DNA of 64,000 bases from Owenia fusiformis (lineage: Eukaryota > Annelida > Polychaeta > Sabellida > Oweniidae). Each line of letters begins with the position of its first letter. The stretch's first letter is position 1. Made by a program: the position numbers and the translations under genes. Below, piece after piece: positions 32,601 through 47,600 of the stretch. The stretch covers positions 24,918,166 through 24,982,165 of the forward strand of contig CAIIXF020000011.1 of the NCBI GenBank assembly GCA_903813345.2, written 5' to 3'. The notes under the pieces are model-generated. The model saw nothing but the letters and a program-made list of their open reading frames with translations. It was not told the origin of the DNA and ran no database searches.

Positions 32601-35600
32601 GATAAGAGAACGCATGTAATATCGTGTTCAGTATTCAGTAAGCTATGACGATAACAAATCATTTTTGTTTCGAAATTGTTAAATTTCAGTAAAAAATTAG
32701 GATAGATTCCCGTAGAAACGATAGGTTGGTTAATGATAGGTTAGGACCCAAGGCAGGACAATTAATCGAGAAGAGACGGTCATGCCAAATTTGTTTGCTT
32801 GCCATTCGTTGCAAGGTACAAAATCGGTAAAAAACGTTGCCTAGTCCCAAAGATTGACATTCATAATCAAATTATTAATATTTTAAGGCTACAAATATGT
32901 TCGGTCTTTTACATGATATGGTCGGTCTTTTACACATTTTCTTCAAACCCTGTTTTGAGGCTACCAGTGGAAAACACCGACCGGTCGGTGGTCGGTGGGG
33001 TCGGTCTTTTTCGTAAACCCGAGGGCGTGCGTCGACCGCAGATCAATTAAATCAGTGTATTTCTGCGGCGAGCGTAGGATAACTACGCTCGCCTTGCGGC
33101 CTCCGTGCGGCGTATCCATTTTTTACAGGCCGCAGGGTCGCCGTAGAAATTGTAACTCGGAGTTATAATATTTGCTCATTTCTGAGGTCCCCGTCGAAAT
33201 CAACTAGCTCAACAAGATTGAATCATTATTTGTCAATGTTTCACGATCACTTTTCATTTGATATTACATCCTAGTACTATGAATAACATTTATAAATTGT
33301 CCTGATGTAAATAAAATGAAAAAGGTATTATTTATCAACAGAAATTTAAAATTCACCGTGCGGCTACCGTGGGAAATGTGACTGCAAAAGTATGAGAGCG
33401 CAGAAACTCTACGGCGAGCGTAGAAAAGCTACTGGCCGCAGAAATGATAGACCACACGGCGGCCGTGGGAAATGTGACTGGGGTGTAAAGAAAATAATAA
33501 AGAATCAAATGTTTAATATACTGCTAGATAAGTTGCATTAAGAGAGAATCGTAGAGAATATTTTTCCTGTATAGTAGGCAATTATTTCTTGTATTATAGC
33601 GGAAAATATAATACGTATTTTTAAGAATTAATTTTGATTTAATAATATTATTCGTGTATTATTTAGAGGGGACAACATATAATGCCATATAATATAGAAT
33701 AATATTCTAGTCAGGAGCAAATAATATGTTGGCATTTGCAATCAAAAAACGATTATACGCGTTTATTTTCGAGCAGTTAACACCCCAGTCACATTTCCCA
33801 CGGCCGCCGTGCGGTCTATCATTTCTGCGGCCAGTAGCTTTTCTACGCTCGCCGTAGAATTTCTGCGCTCTTATAATTTTGCAGTCACCTTTTCCACGGC
33901 AGCCGCACGGTGAATTTCTGTTGATAAATAATACTTTTTTTCATTTTATTTACATCAGGACAATTTATAAATGTTATTCATAGTGCTAGGATGTAATATC
34001 AAATGAAAAGTGATCGTGAAACATTGACAAATAATGATTCAATCTTGTTGAGTCAGTTGATTTCTACGGGAACTCAGAAATGAACAAATATTATAACTCC
34101 GAGTTATAATTTCTACGGCGACCCTGCGGCCTGTAAAAATCTAGAAAAAACTAGATACGCCGTACAATTAATTGTAAAGTGAATTTTTGAATTTTTAATT
34201 AATTGGTTTTCCTGACATTTTTATTCCATTGTTTCTGTACTGTCATATTAAGTTAACAACATACACCATCTAAATCCTCCTCTTACACAGGTACAAACAA
34301 CCACCTGTATTCACTTTGCCAACCAAACAGTCATGACACGGAACTGCTCAATTAATTAATATTCAATAAACACATTACACATTTTATACAGACCCGTACT
34401 TACATTTAAGAACCCCACTCCCCGTGGCCAACAATTCTTTCAAAATCATGCAGTTTTCACCATTCACATACATGTATTGACATTCCAGAGCAAAATAATG
34501 AGTAAAACTTTTGTTCACTCTGATAAATAATCTGTTCGTTAGAGTTAATGGATTAATTACAGCCGATGGTTCTAATTTCCACAGAGAAATAATTTGCAAA
34601 TTAATTGGGTTTCCTCACAATTTAACTCAATTGTTTCTCTGTCACATTAAGTTTACAACAAAAACACTTGAAGCCCCCTCTTGTTCAGACACAAACACCT
34701 TTATTCACTTCACAAACAACACAAAACATTTATGACACGAAACTGCTATATATCAATACATTACGCATTTGATACAGGTCCATGGCCAGGGAGGGGGGAG
34801 GGTCGTTGGGTTCAACTAAATCTCCCTCCCCCTTGCCGAAAATTCTTTCAAAATCCCACTTTTTTTACCAATCTGAGCACTGTTTTAAGTGATTTTGGGC
34901 CAAAATTATCAATTGTGACCCCTTGGTTTGTTTTGAAAATTGACCTCCCGGGCTAGAACTTATTACAATCCTGTAATATATTGAATGTATTGCTCCGATT
35001 TCTTCTGACAATATGCAAATCACCGATAATAAATTAGGAAACGTGCATTAGGTTAACTGATTCAAGTTGTGTTTACACCCTAGTCACATTTGTCGTACGG
35101 AGGACGTGCGTCGACCGCAGATCAATTAAATCAGTGTATTTCTGCGGCCTCCGTACGGCGTATCCAGTTTTTTACACCCCAGTCACATTTGTCACACGGC
35201 GGCCGTAAGTCAACCGCAGATCAATTAAATCAGTGTATTTCTGCGGCGAGCGTAGGAAAACTACGCTCGCCTTGCGGCCTCCGTACGGCGTATCCAGTTT
35301 TTTTACAGGCCGCAGGGTCGCCGTAGAAATTGTAACTCTGAAATATAATATTTGTTCATTTCTGAGGTCCCCGTAGAAATCAACTGACTCAACAAGATTG
35401 AATCATTATTTGTCAATGTTTCACGATCACTTTTCATTTGATATTTCATCCTAGCACTATGAATAACATTTATAAATTGTCCCGATGTAAATAAAATGAA
35501 AAAAGTATTATTTGTCTACAGAAATTTAAAATCCAACGTGCGGCTGCCGTGGGAAATGTGACTGCAGAAGTATGAGAGCGCAGAAATTCCACGGCGAGCG

Positions 35601-38600
35601 TAGAAATGTTACTGGCCGCAGAAATGATAGACCGCAAGGTCTCCGTAGGAAATGTGACTGGGGTGTTACAGGCTGCAGGGTCGCCGTAGAAATTATAACT
35701 CGGAGTTATAATATTTGTTCATTTCTGAGGTCCCCGTAGAAATCAACTGGCTCAACAAGATTGAATCATTATTTGTCAATGTTTCACGATCACTTTTCAT
35801 TGGATAATACATCCTAGCACTATGAATAACATTTATAAATTGTCCCGATGTAAATAAAATGAAAAAAAGTATTATTTATCAACAAAATTTTTAAATTCAC
35901 CATGCAGCTGCCGTGGGAAATGTGACTGCAAAAGTATGAGAGCGCAGAAATTCCATGGCGAGCGTAGAAATGTTACTGGCCGCAGAAATGATAGACCGCA
36001 AGGTCGCCGTAGGAAATGTGACTGGGGTGTAAGCCATGCTAAAACAAAATTAAAACTTCTCTCACATTTCACAATTCATGTGTTTTCTGCATCCTAGGTT
36101 TTCTATTATGCAGATTTTAACAGGCTGCAGGGAAGGCGTAGAAATTATAACTCGGAGTTACAATATTTTTCATTTCTGCTGTGCCCGTAGAAATCAACTG
36201 GCTCAACAAATATATAAGCACTAGTGCCAAAGGGAAAGGACCAAAAGTTGTAATGGTACTTAGCGAGAAAAAGCAAACAAGTCAAGAAAAACAAACCCCA
36301 TATAGCCCAAAACCATGATCTAACGTGAAAAGAAACAATGTCTAATACCCCATTTCCCCCATCATTCAAGAATCAATATCACAATCCAAGACCAGAAGAC
36401 CAAGGGACATTTCATTCATACTGAAGTCATTACAATACATGTTGAAGAAAAAATTAGAAACTTCTCAATAAGATCGAATCATTATTTGTCAATGTTTCAC
36501 GATCACTTTTCATTTGATATTACATCCTAGCACTATGAATAACATTTATAAATTGTCCTGATGTAAATAAAATGAAAAAAAGTATTATTTATCAACAGAA
36601 ATTTAAAATTCACCGTGTGGCTGCCGTGGGAAATGTGACTGCAAAAGTATGAGAGCGCAGAAATTCTACGGCGAGCGTAGAAAAGCTACTGGCCGCAGAA
36701 ATGATAGACCGCACGGCGGCCGTGGGAAATGTGACTCGGAGTTAAAGCGATGACATGGGAAAAAATTTCTAGAATCAATTGAAGTTATTGATGCATAGGA
36801 TTTGTTTGAGTCTGAAAAACCGTATGCCTATAACCTGGCATTTCCATTAAAAAAGTTAAATCTCTTAACGACTTCAAAAGACTGTGGCTCTCCAATGCTA
36901 TTTTAACTTCAGCTAAGGAAAAAAATAGATTGTATAACACAACAAGAATAAAACAAAATACAAGGCATATAATCATAAATTAAACCATATTATTAGAATA
37001 GCAAAAATGAAGTACTATGAAAATAGATTAAATCTGATAAATTGAAATACATACATTTTAGATCAATCAAAATATATAATAATTTTTCATATGTTTCACG
37101 TTCCTAATCTCTACTGGTCAATCTGTCTTCATTTTAGAAGCCGTTTTACTGATATCTTATCGGAGTCAGAATTGAGAGCGAATGGGTATAATTTGTCTTT
37201 TAAATGGGTACATTTTTGATAAATCAAAATGTATGACTATTTTTCATATGTTTACTGATAGCAGTTTAAATCAATCTCATTAGGCACATCGTCACTTTTA
37301 ATTGTATTTTATTGTATCCCTGTAAATGGCATGTACATAGTGTTGGCCATTAGGGTTAGTTACCTTTTTATTGTATATTTTTTAAGCTCTTGATTAAAAC
37401 CAATATATGCCCTTTAATGTCTCGGTATTTTTCATGCTACATTTTTGTAAATACTTTTTATAGGATTAATGAATAAAATAATAAATTGTTCTAATTGTTC
37501 TAATTTACACAAAAAACTAATTCTTAAATTTAGTTTTTCATATTTATTTGATTGTATAGTGTCCACCTTTCTATGATTATCATTGTGTTAAAGTTTGGAT
37601 TTAATCGATTAACTCATTGGAAAGTTAATATTTTGATTTCTGATTGTTGACTTTTCTTCACATTTTACTCCTTTGTTAACACTAATCTAAATCAAGTTAA
37701 ATTTCTTCTATTTATTTCTTTTGAAAATATTTTTCAAGTAGAAATAGAACAATCAGAATACAAGTAAATAAAAGATGTGTGACATTTGTAAGCAAAGTAA
37801 GTAACTGCCATGCTGTGCAATCTTTGTTTTGTTTAGTAATTAACCAGATGGGTTGTACATCAAGTTGGACGAGAATAATCGTGTATATAATTTGATAAAA
37901 TCTGTTTAGATTGGAAAATACTAGAAAATAATATTTTAGAGTAGAAAAGATCTAAATAAACTGCAAGCATTTCTTTGGATTGATAACTACGACCAAATAA
38001 TATTATGGAAAGACAGAATAAATATAAATTGGCGCAAATAATTCTAAAAAATAATATTACACTGGGAATAAAATATGCTGCTACATTTTCTTATTGAGAT
38101 AATCGGATTTGGTAAATGTTTATATGTACAATTAATATATTTGGATCTCACTTATTTCTAATAAAACATATTTTTATATATTATTTTATCGATTTCACCA
38201 AGTGTACATGTTCAAGCAAACTAACTGCCTTGACTCATTTTAAAGTTTGAGCATCCGACTTATAAAATTTAGAGCCAACGGTAAGAAATGTTTTGATCGA
38301 CCCTTGTAGTACCACATGGGGACTATTTACGAACTTCATTGAACGTATAATAAGCATTCTCAAAGTGTTATGGAGTTGTCCGACGTAAGCCGTTCCATGT
38401 AATACCATAATAATGGTACATTCCATTTAATGATAAGCGTTGGTAGTATTTTAAAGATTCTCGCAATCTTTATCCAATCAGCGTTTGTGAGTGTGTCGGC
38501 TCACGTATAAAAGGCGAATCCAACTCAAATCCATGCAGGGGTGTATGAGGTACTCGAATAGGAAAGAGCTCGTGAAATCTGAATTTATATGCACATGGTC

Positions 38601-41600
38601 AATGTTTACACATGTTTGGAGTTATTGAAGAAAATGTGATATGGGTGTTGTTCCGGATTTGAAGTCATTGCTGAAAAATATGATTTTAATACGTGAAATT
38701 ATATCTATAAATACAGCACTAAAAATAACAGTACACATGAAGTACATGTATGATTGTGTCCAGAAATGTTTGAAACCCTTACGGAAAATTCTGTCTGCAT
38801 TTTGTCACCATTGCTCTTTCTTCCCGCATTCTAGTGCTGTTTGAATGAATATGTTAATTAATGTATTTCTAACTAAAATATATCACATTTTTTTATAAAC
38901 AACAAACATTTAGATCATAAAAAAATTATTCAATACTTGAGTGAGCACGATATGCAAGGGTTACTAAGTTGACACAGTAAATGACCACTGATATTGTGTT
39001 AGTCCATGCACACAGCGTATTCTGCTAATATACATTTGCTAACACCCCCACTTTCATAGTGAAGTGACTAACTGGTTTATGTTTACGTTTTAATGTGTTT
39101 TGGGTTCCTTGTTACAGCAAGGGGGGCCAGTAAAGTAGACTAACATGTTTGCATGGCAAATTTTGATCGAATATGTGAGACACTTTAATGGTAAACATAG
39201 TGTGTACCCATGTTAAGACAGCCCTGTGATAGAGGTTCTTTGTACCAATTTTTCGAAGAAATGGATAAATTATGTAATTTTCTGAAAATGCACATCTCGA
39301 GACTAAAGGTTTTTCTACAACGTGTGATTGGTTTTGAAAGGGACAATGGGTTTTTGGATAAGGTTCAAAATTCCGTAAGAGGATATGTAAAGGTATGTCA
39401 ACCTCATATGAAAGGGAATACATGTAAACATCTCACAGAAATACAATTATTTGAAATTACAAATTTAATATAAAAACCAAACAAGAGCTTTTGCCAAGAA
39501 ATTAGAATTCGGAAATGTCAGAAACTGATGAATGTATTTATGTATTTTTCACATTGAAACCTTTGAAACATTCAATGTATCTAAAATATTATAATCGTTA
39601 TAGGAATTTGTATTGAAGAGTTTTTGGTTTCTGGACGAACCCATAGAGTTCCAGACTCTGGGTTGACAGCCTCATCTCAATATAATGATAACCATGGACC
39701 ACGTAGGGCAAGATTAGATACTCAGCGTGAAGAGTAAGTATGATAACATGTCACTTCGGACTGGTCCGATGTAGGGAGGTTATTCAATACATTCTGATAA
39801 ATACTCCTATTTCCACGTTTAGCAAGGACTTTAAGTAAGATTCTCAGAGCAATATATACACGCTATACACCCCTCAGAACCATCGCATATACGGGCGTCA
39901 TCGTACAGCGTCAAAAATACAGAAGTACAGTTTTCTGTACGGTGACGAAATTAACTGATTTGAAGCAAAAACTAGGTATAAAAGCGTTATAAAAAAATAA
40001 TTTGATGAAAACGGATACGATTTCGCGTGTTATAAAAACAGTATTCTCTTTCCGATTAGCTTTCCGATTACGATAACAGTTTTTCGGGTACTGCTCGGAT
40101 TTTTTTCTGAGTGAATCGGCCCACATAATCGACCCAGGAGAAAAATGATGTATTTTTCACATTTCGTTTAGTTATAATTTTCCCTGCCGTCTGAGAGTAT
40201 GGGTGATCCTGTCCCTAGCTCCGATTTCGTTACTCGGCTGGGAAAAAGGTGTGTTGGTATCATTTTGTTCCAGACACTCTCCAGAGTAAATTTATCTTGG
40301 GTGGAGTAAAAATGTGTGGTAAACGAATTCGCTATGGGCAGTTAAAGTGGCGCCCTCTATTTATTTTCATACATGGGGTTTAGGGTGTTTCATTTCTGGA
40401 ATTTTTTTCTGATCAAGTTGCTATTCATACATTATGATCTATGGTTAGTAGGGACCGCACAAAACAAATTTCAGCCAAATCGGACATCGTTTGCCTCACC
40501 CCCTCAAGCCATCTTTATTTGACACATTTAGCATGAATACATTAGATTCAATTATGAAACATGTACTAAATTGAAAACTGACATATAAAATATAAAATGA
40601 ATTACAATGTCAAGTGACATTTGAAGATGTTTTGAATGCATTGGTTTGCTTTCTATTGATACATGTTTCTAACTTTATGCTGCAAAAAGATAAAATTGAT
40701 GACGCCCACTTTCTTATATTTTTCCAGGGGTAGGACACTATAAAGTTTTATTAAAAATATGAAATACAGTAGTGCCATGCTTGTCTAGAGCTTTTAGTAT
40801 TCGGCGCAAAAACAATATAGTAAGGTGTTGGGAGGATTAATGGGGTGCCACAAGAATATTTTTGGTTATTACTTGGTTGCTCTTTGTCCCGGGGTTCTCG
40901 GTCACCTGTACAAGTCACATGTTCACAGTGTTAAAAAAACGCAACCCAAAGAAATCGCCATATCTTGAAAAATACTGATTCAATTATGTTCATATTTTCA
41001 GGAAATAAAGAAGAGACTGTGTATGTATAGCTCCTGTAAATGGTTAGTTGTAAAACATGATGCCTTGGACACCTGCTCAAAAGACAGTTGTACTAGGAAA
41101 ATACGAAAAACGCAGTCAGGTGTGACTGCAACCGCAAAAAATTAAATAACTTCCTAACCATAGTATTTTGGCTGTTCAAATTGGGCACAAATCATCTTCA
41201 TTTACTGTATGGTAAATCTGTCAAGTGAAATCAAAATCACTTCAGGGACTTTACAGTCATGGTTGAAATGCTTTCAAATCGCAGTCAAACGCCCTGGTTC
41301 AGGGAGACTTAAGAAGGCATTTTGACCATGACTGTAAAGTCCCTTGAGTGATTTTAATGAAACTCCACAAATTCACCACAAATTGAATGAGGATAATTTG
41401 TGCCAAATCTGAAGTGCCAAAACACCATGGTTAGAAAGTTATTTGGTTTTATTGCTGTGGCAGTCACCTCTGACTGCGTTTTCATATTTTCCTAGTACAA
41501 CTGTCATTTGAGCAGGTGTCCAAGGCATCATGTTTTACAACTTACTGACAACAAGAGCTATAGATACAAAGTCTCTTCTTTCTTTTCCTGAAAAAATGAA

Positions 41601-44600
41601 CATAATTGAATAAGTATTTTCCAAGATATAGTGAGGGGCTATACATACACAGTCTCTTCTTTCTTTCCTGAAAATATGAACATAATTGGATTAGTATTTT
41701 CCGAGATATAGCGATTTCTTTGGGTTGCGTTTTTTTTGAACACCCTGTACATCATCCAAAGTTGCTCTTAGTTAAACCTTTTGCCCCTATTGATCTCTAA
41801 AACTAAATGAACCACATGGGCCATGGAAGAAATATATTTATCCACAGCTAATCCAGGGCAGGGTGGCCTATAGTAGCAGGGACCAAAATGTTATAATGCC
41901 GTAGTCTAGCATACTGATACTCAGAGATTTTTCTTTAGCATTTGGTTGCTATTTAGCAATCCCCAATGGGTTACCTATGGGGCTTCCAATTTTTTGAGCT
42001 TCTTTTTGAGCTGCTTTTGATGTTGGGTGTAACTTTAACCCCTGGATGAGCTAGAGGTCCTTAGTATTGCTTCCAATGTAACAAAGATTAGCATGTATTG
42101 CATGCGTTTTCATAGGAAGTCAACTTTGATGGTCAGATAGTGGGGCAGTCAACCCCTATGGTTAAATTTTTATATATTGCATCTCTGTTTACCCTCAAAT
42201 AAATACATGCACTGCTTTTCACTTTTTGGGTATTATTTTGGACTACTAGTATCCTATAAAAGTCCATTGTATCTGGAGCACCACTATGTTGACCGTTCAG
42301 AATAAAATGTGTTCAAAATGTAGCTTAAAGGCAGAATCAGATCTATAGTGGGTGACAAAATTGCAAGCAACATGTACAATGACCTACCATTATGTTCCCA
42401 ATAATGTCAAATATGTCTCCCAAAAGATCTGAGATATGTTATGAATAGGTGAAGTTATTTAAGATTCAAATGGAAAAAAGTTTAAATTCTCCAAAAAATA
42501 ACAAATTTGGTAACCACATTTGTGGAAAATGAATATATTATTGTAAAAATCTTTAGTTTTCCAAAAATGTTCTAAAATTGAAACAATTTTTTGTTCAGGT
42601 TCCCGCTAGATCTGATACTCTCTTTAAGAGATATGCGAAGATTTAAAGCCATTTCTGTAAAAAAAAACATAAAATGATATGTACAGTGTTTTTATGAGGA
42701 AATCATGCAATGTAATGATTGCGCTTCAACTTTGTGTGATTGACACCCAAAACACACATTTCTGAGGTGAATCTCGTATTGAGTCTCCTTTCTTGGCCTT
42801 AGTTTTCTCATTTTCTCAGGTTTTCATATTACCATAGTTAAAGTAGGCTCTGGTAGATGATTTCATGGAGCTCATGAAAAAGCCATGTCTTTTATATTAG
42901 ATAATGATAATGATAACTCGCATCACTTTCTCCTCAGCATTATACCCTTTTTAGAGCACAGCTTTCTATTGTGGTCTCCTTGATTCAGCATGTCATCGGT
43001 TCCCAGATTCCCTCATCTTTTTTGAGTATACATTCTTACATGATTGATTATACATATTAATTTGGAATTCATTTCATAACGGACATGTTAAGCCTTCGAA
43101 TGAAACTTTAAAAGCCAGTTTACAAGCAAAATAAAGCTACATCACTGTCACTATAAAACATTCCAATTTTCAAAAGATGAGAAAAAGAATTCCCACATGA
43201 GTATTCATTTCAATGGATATGGTACAAATATATTTTCATCTCTAGTGATATGGTATGCATGAATACTGTTCTAATACACATTTTATTCATAATTTGACTG
43301 TTGAAATACACACTGGTAAACATATCAGTTTCTTTAGGCATTAAGTAGACTAGTACACATATAGATTGGCAAAGGGCATGAGCATATTTTGAAAAGTGAC
43401 CACACCCACTTTTGAAGATCTTTCTAAGCTAAAGTTGTCCAATAATTGGCAACTGATGTCTTCCAATAATGTTTTGCATATTTTAATAATATGGGATAAA
43501 AAATATGGATAGTGTCTAAACAAAGACTTATGCTGAAAAGACACAAGTACGTTATTTTAACATATGGCTTAAAATGGCTGAAAAGAGGCAATGGAAACCA
43601 GCATTTTAACTCTAAATGTCAATTTTTTTAAAAGGACATCCTAAAACTTAAGAAGATGATTAAACTGTACACTACTACTATGTTTCATGATAATTATCCC
43701 AACAATATGCATGTTCTAGATAAAATATATTCTTTTGTAAAATTAATTAAAAATATGAGAAAAAAATCATACGTATCTTTTTTAATTTATTTTACCTTGT
43801 TGTACTAGCCCTTGAAGATAACAACCCCTGCATGATATGTCCCCTACCTCTCCCTATAATATTCATAATAAGTAAAAAGTATTTGACCCTTAATGAAGCT
43901 AAAATAAGTTATTCTTTGTGGTAAAAGTGTGAAAATAGGTGGCGCCACTATAGTGAACTTCGAATTTTGACCCAATTTTCAGCCCGATCCACCTTAAATA
44001 ATTTTTGCTCATTCCTTTTTATGTTTGCTATAAAAGTTTCTTGGTATTAAGCTTACATTTTTCCTTTAAACTACATTAAAAAAATATTTTATACCCCTCC
44101 CCATGTTTGAAAATTAATAGATGGCGCCACTTTAACTGCCCATAGCGAATTCGTTTACCACACATTTTTACTCCACCCAAGATAAATTTACTCTAGAAAG
44201 TGTCTGGAACAAAATGATACCAACAAACCTTTTTTCCCAGCCGAGTAGCGAAACCGGAGCTAGGGACAGGATCAGGGTTATTTTTCTGAGAATATGTTTT
44301 TGTTAACTACATATTTTAGGACAGTTGACGATTTAACAAATAATCATTCATTGTGTTTATTTAAAAAATCAGATCTGTACGGTGACGCGTCAACTGTACG
44401 GTGACGATGTCATTGGAATTTATGAGATGTATTATAAAAACTCAGTTTTTACGTACAGTATTCAACAAGTTTTTGAATGGAAATTCAAATTGAGTATCCT
44501 TAGTACAACTGTTGTTAAACATAAAGAAATGATGTTCTTCCTTATCTCTCGTTTGGCCAGTTAGCTTTAGTATTGAATGCGTTTCGAATATTGTTTCCTT

Positions 44601-47600
44601 ACCTTAAAACGGTTGTTACCTGGAGTGAATTGAAACCTCAGAATTGATCTTTATCAACGTTATTAAAATGGGATAGTGCTTCTATTCACCAGATTACTAC
44701 AGTATTTTTGAGATAATATATCTCACACAGCTATTATTCCCATTAGCCCTATAGAAACCATTGGAACACTGTTTCCAACTGTTAGGTCGATCATGTATCA
44801 CAGTCTCCTGACTTAGCCCCCAACGATTTTTACCTGTACTGTGAGCTGAAGATGTAGTTGAGAGGACGGTGTTCAAATTCTCATGGGAAGACCTGAATTC
44901 AGCTATCTTGGACAAGTTACAGGCTATGGAAAAAATGAGATTAAAAAAAGGTGTTCAAAGACTGGGTTTGATGACATAAACTATGTATTGGCAACAAAGG
45001 ACATTATGTAGAATAAATAAAAAACAACATAAAATAAGAATATGATATGTCATTTCAATTGTAATGAAAAAATAATCAAAGTACCGAAGTTTAGTTTTTT
45101 GATAGTTGCCCCGGGTCTTCGTGCTCTATGTTGCTATGACAACCATAACGTCAACCAATCATATTACTTTGATCAATAACTTGGCTTATCAATGCAATAA
45201 TGTTTGAAGCATATTCGATTCTGTACTTTATGAAAATTTGGTAAAATGTGGAGAAATACTTTTACCTTATTTATTGATCACCCTGTATATACATTGCTGT
45301 ATTACATACCCAGCGAAGCATTTGTATTGGAGCTGAAGGTCGGCTATATTTAGAGGTTATGTCACTATGACGTGAAATATGCCTGAGTTCTCCCAATATA
45401 GGCCGACCTTGGGAGGCTCTATATTTGGGCAAGAACGAAGGCATATTTCACGTCATAGTGACATAACTGATGTATTACATGCCTTTGTTCCCATGGCTAC
45501 TTTGTATCAATGACGTGACGTCATGATATTATCATGGTTATTAAAGAAATCTAATATCAAAACGAGGTAAGCGGGCTATATCGGGGTAATCGGGCAATAT
45601 CGGTGGATATAGCTCGCTAACTTTCCCATTGACTTCCATACAAATGCTTCGCTAGGTATGTAATACATTCCTGTATAGCCGCAAAACCTTTTACCATGAC
45701 AATCTTATGACGTCATCGGGACGTCATGTTTCATTTATTCCTAATTTCACTCGCACACAGACACGTGGCGTCATTGATATAACGTAGCCATGATATAAAA
45801 GTATGTCATACAACAGTTATGTCCGTATCATTGAATATATGCCTTCGGTCTGTCGTAATATAACCCTCGCATGCTCGGGCTATATTGGTGACAGACCTCA
45901 GGCATATATTCAATAATAGGGACATAACTGCTAAGTATTCGTATTGATTTATGGACTTTGCGTTCGCGGTTACGTTGTAAAAAAATCGGCAGCTTAAAGT
46001 CTCAATTAACGAGTAATCAATACCCAGTAACACGGGCATGAGTCTTATATTGTTACAATTTATAAGAAAAACGTAATTATCGTGGCATATTTATTTCGGA
46101 GTGCTTATGGAAAATTTTCTCTACTGTGCTATATAATCGCCTTTATACATTTGTCAAATCAAATAATATTATTTCACAAAAACAGGCTGGTTTTATGAAA
46201 AAAGCAAAAACAACTGACCATATATTTATTTTCGAACAGCTTCTCACTTTTTAAAAAACAACTAAACGATCACCTCACCAAAAACACCGAACCTACAATT
46301 TTAACCTCCTACATACAGAATCTTGATAGAAAAGAAGAAATTGTACTAAATAAGATAAGAGTAAATCGATATTTCAAATCCGATCTTTTTGACCATAATT
46401 TCTCTTTCATTAACGATCCATATTGTGACTGTGGAGCTCGAGAGACAGCACAGCATAAACTCTTGTCCTGCCCTCTGAGAGAAACAAATGCGCTAGCGGT
46501 GGTTGAACATGAACTAAACTTAGATGTTACTAAATACAAAACATTAAAAAATAAGACAAATTTCCTAATTTTTGGCGACAAAGATCTGACAAATGAAAAC
46601 AATTCCAAAATCTTTAAGGCAGTTTTGAATTTCATTAAATAATCGATAACAGTAATTCAAATTCAGGGCACCAACGGGGGTACAGACAGGTAGAAAAACA
46701 GATAGTATCTAAATTATATATTTTTCTTACTCTAATAATGACTTTGACTAAATGTTATATTATATTGTATTTTAAATTCAGTTAAAGCGGCAGTAGAAAT
46801 GCCCTTTCAGGGCGATTACGCCGTGAATAACAATGAAAATGTATCTATGATTTTAAGAAATAAAGAGTATTTATTATAAAAAAAAATATATATATATTTA
46901 TAATATCTTATTGAAAAACACGTTTATTAAAATAAATGTAACGTCTATGCCTGCTTTGTGGACCCGAAGAAAGCATTTGATTCGATATGGCATATACAGG
47001 CATTATGTACAAGTAACAAAAAACGGGACTTAAGGCCATTTTCATAGAATCATTTAAACAATGTATGAAAATGGTAGGGCATGCGTGAAAGTTGCTAATA
47101 AAAGTTTTAAAATGTTGGGAAATCTCCATCCCTTGAAATTCAAAATGTTCGTAGTTTGCTATTTGCAGACGATTTAGTGATGTTTTGAGCAAAGAAGGAA
47201 TACAACTAAAACTAAACACTCTCGAGTCTTTTTGTAAGGACAGGAAACTTGAAATTAACTTGGTAAAACCAAAATCATGAAATTCTGGAAATGCGGTAAA
47301 GTTTTTCAAGAAAAATTGCAAATAAATGGTAAAAATATCCAAAAATGTTAAAAAGTGTACATATTAGGTATTGTCTCAAGTGCTTCGGGATTATTTAAAC
47401 CGGCCCAACAAAACACAAAGGAAAAGGCAAATAAAGCCATATATAACGTGTATCAATTGACAAGCGGCACAGAGATGAAATCTTCACTAAAATTGAAATT
47501 GTATGATCAACTTATCCAGCCTGTCGCTTTATAAGGTGTTCGGAAATACGGTGTAATGGTATATACCACTGGTATATAATATGGCATGTTTTCATCAAGA

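Larger units (their letters stand above)
40190..44290. repeat. Large inverted-repeat unit, about 4.1 kb
   Basis: About 40200-40400 (GTATCATTTTGTTCCAGACA, CGAATTCGCTATGGGCAG, GGCGCC) is the reverse complement of about 44090-44278. A CTGTACGGTGACG word lies outside each arm (39935, 44376, 44394). The interior has the foldback MITE at 40924 and a block at 40545-40790 that is also present at 61965-62150 and inverted at 59370-59470, linking this unit to the one at 58.5-63.0 kb. Confidence 0.65.

Noticed and set aside
38505-38520. TATAAAA-like word as a promoter
   Set aside because: No credible gene or exon follows within 1 kb.
38641-39473. Two short plus-strand frames in intron 1 of the PAN/discoidin gene
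   Set aside because: They show no family resemblance, no splice phase match to the gene's exons, and typical chance length.
46908-47342. 144-codon minus-strand frame as a gene
   Set aside because: The plus strand here encodes LINE reverse-transcriptase motifs; the minus frame is a shadow.
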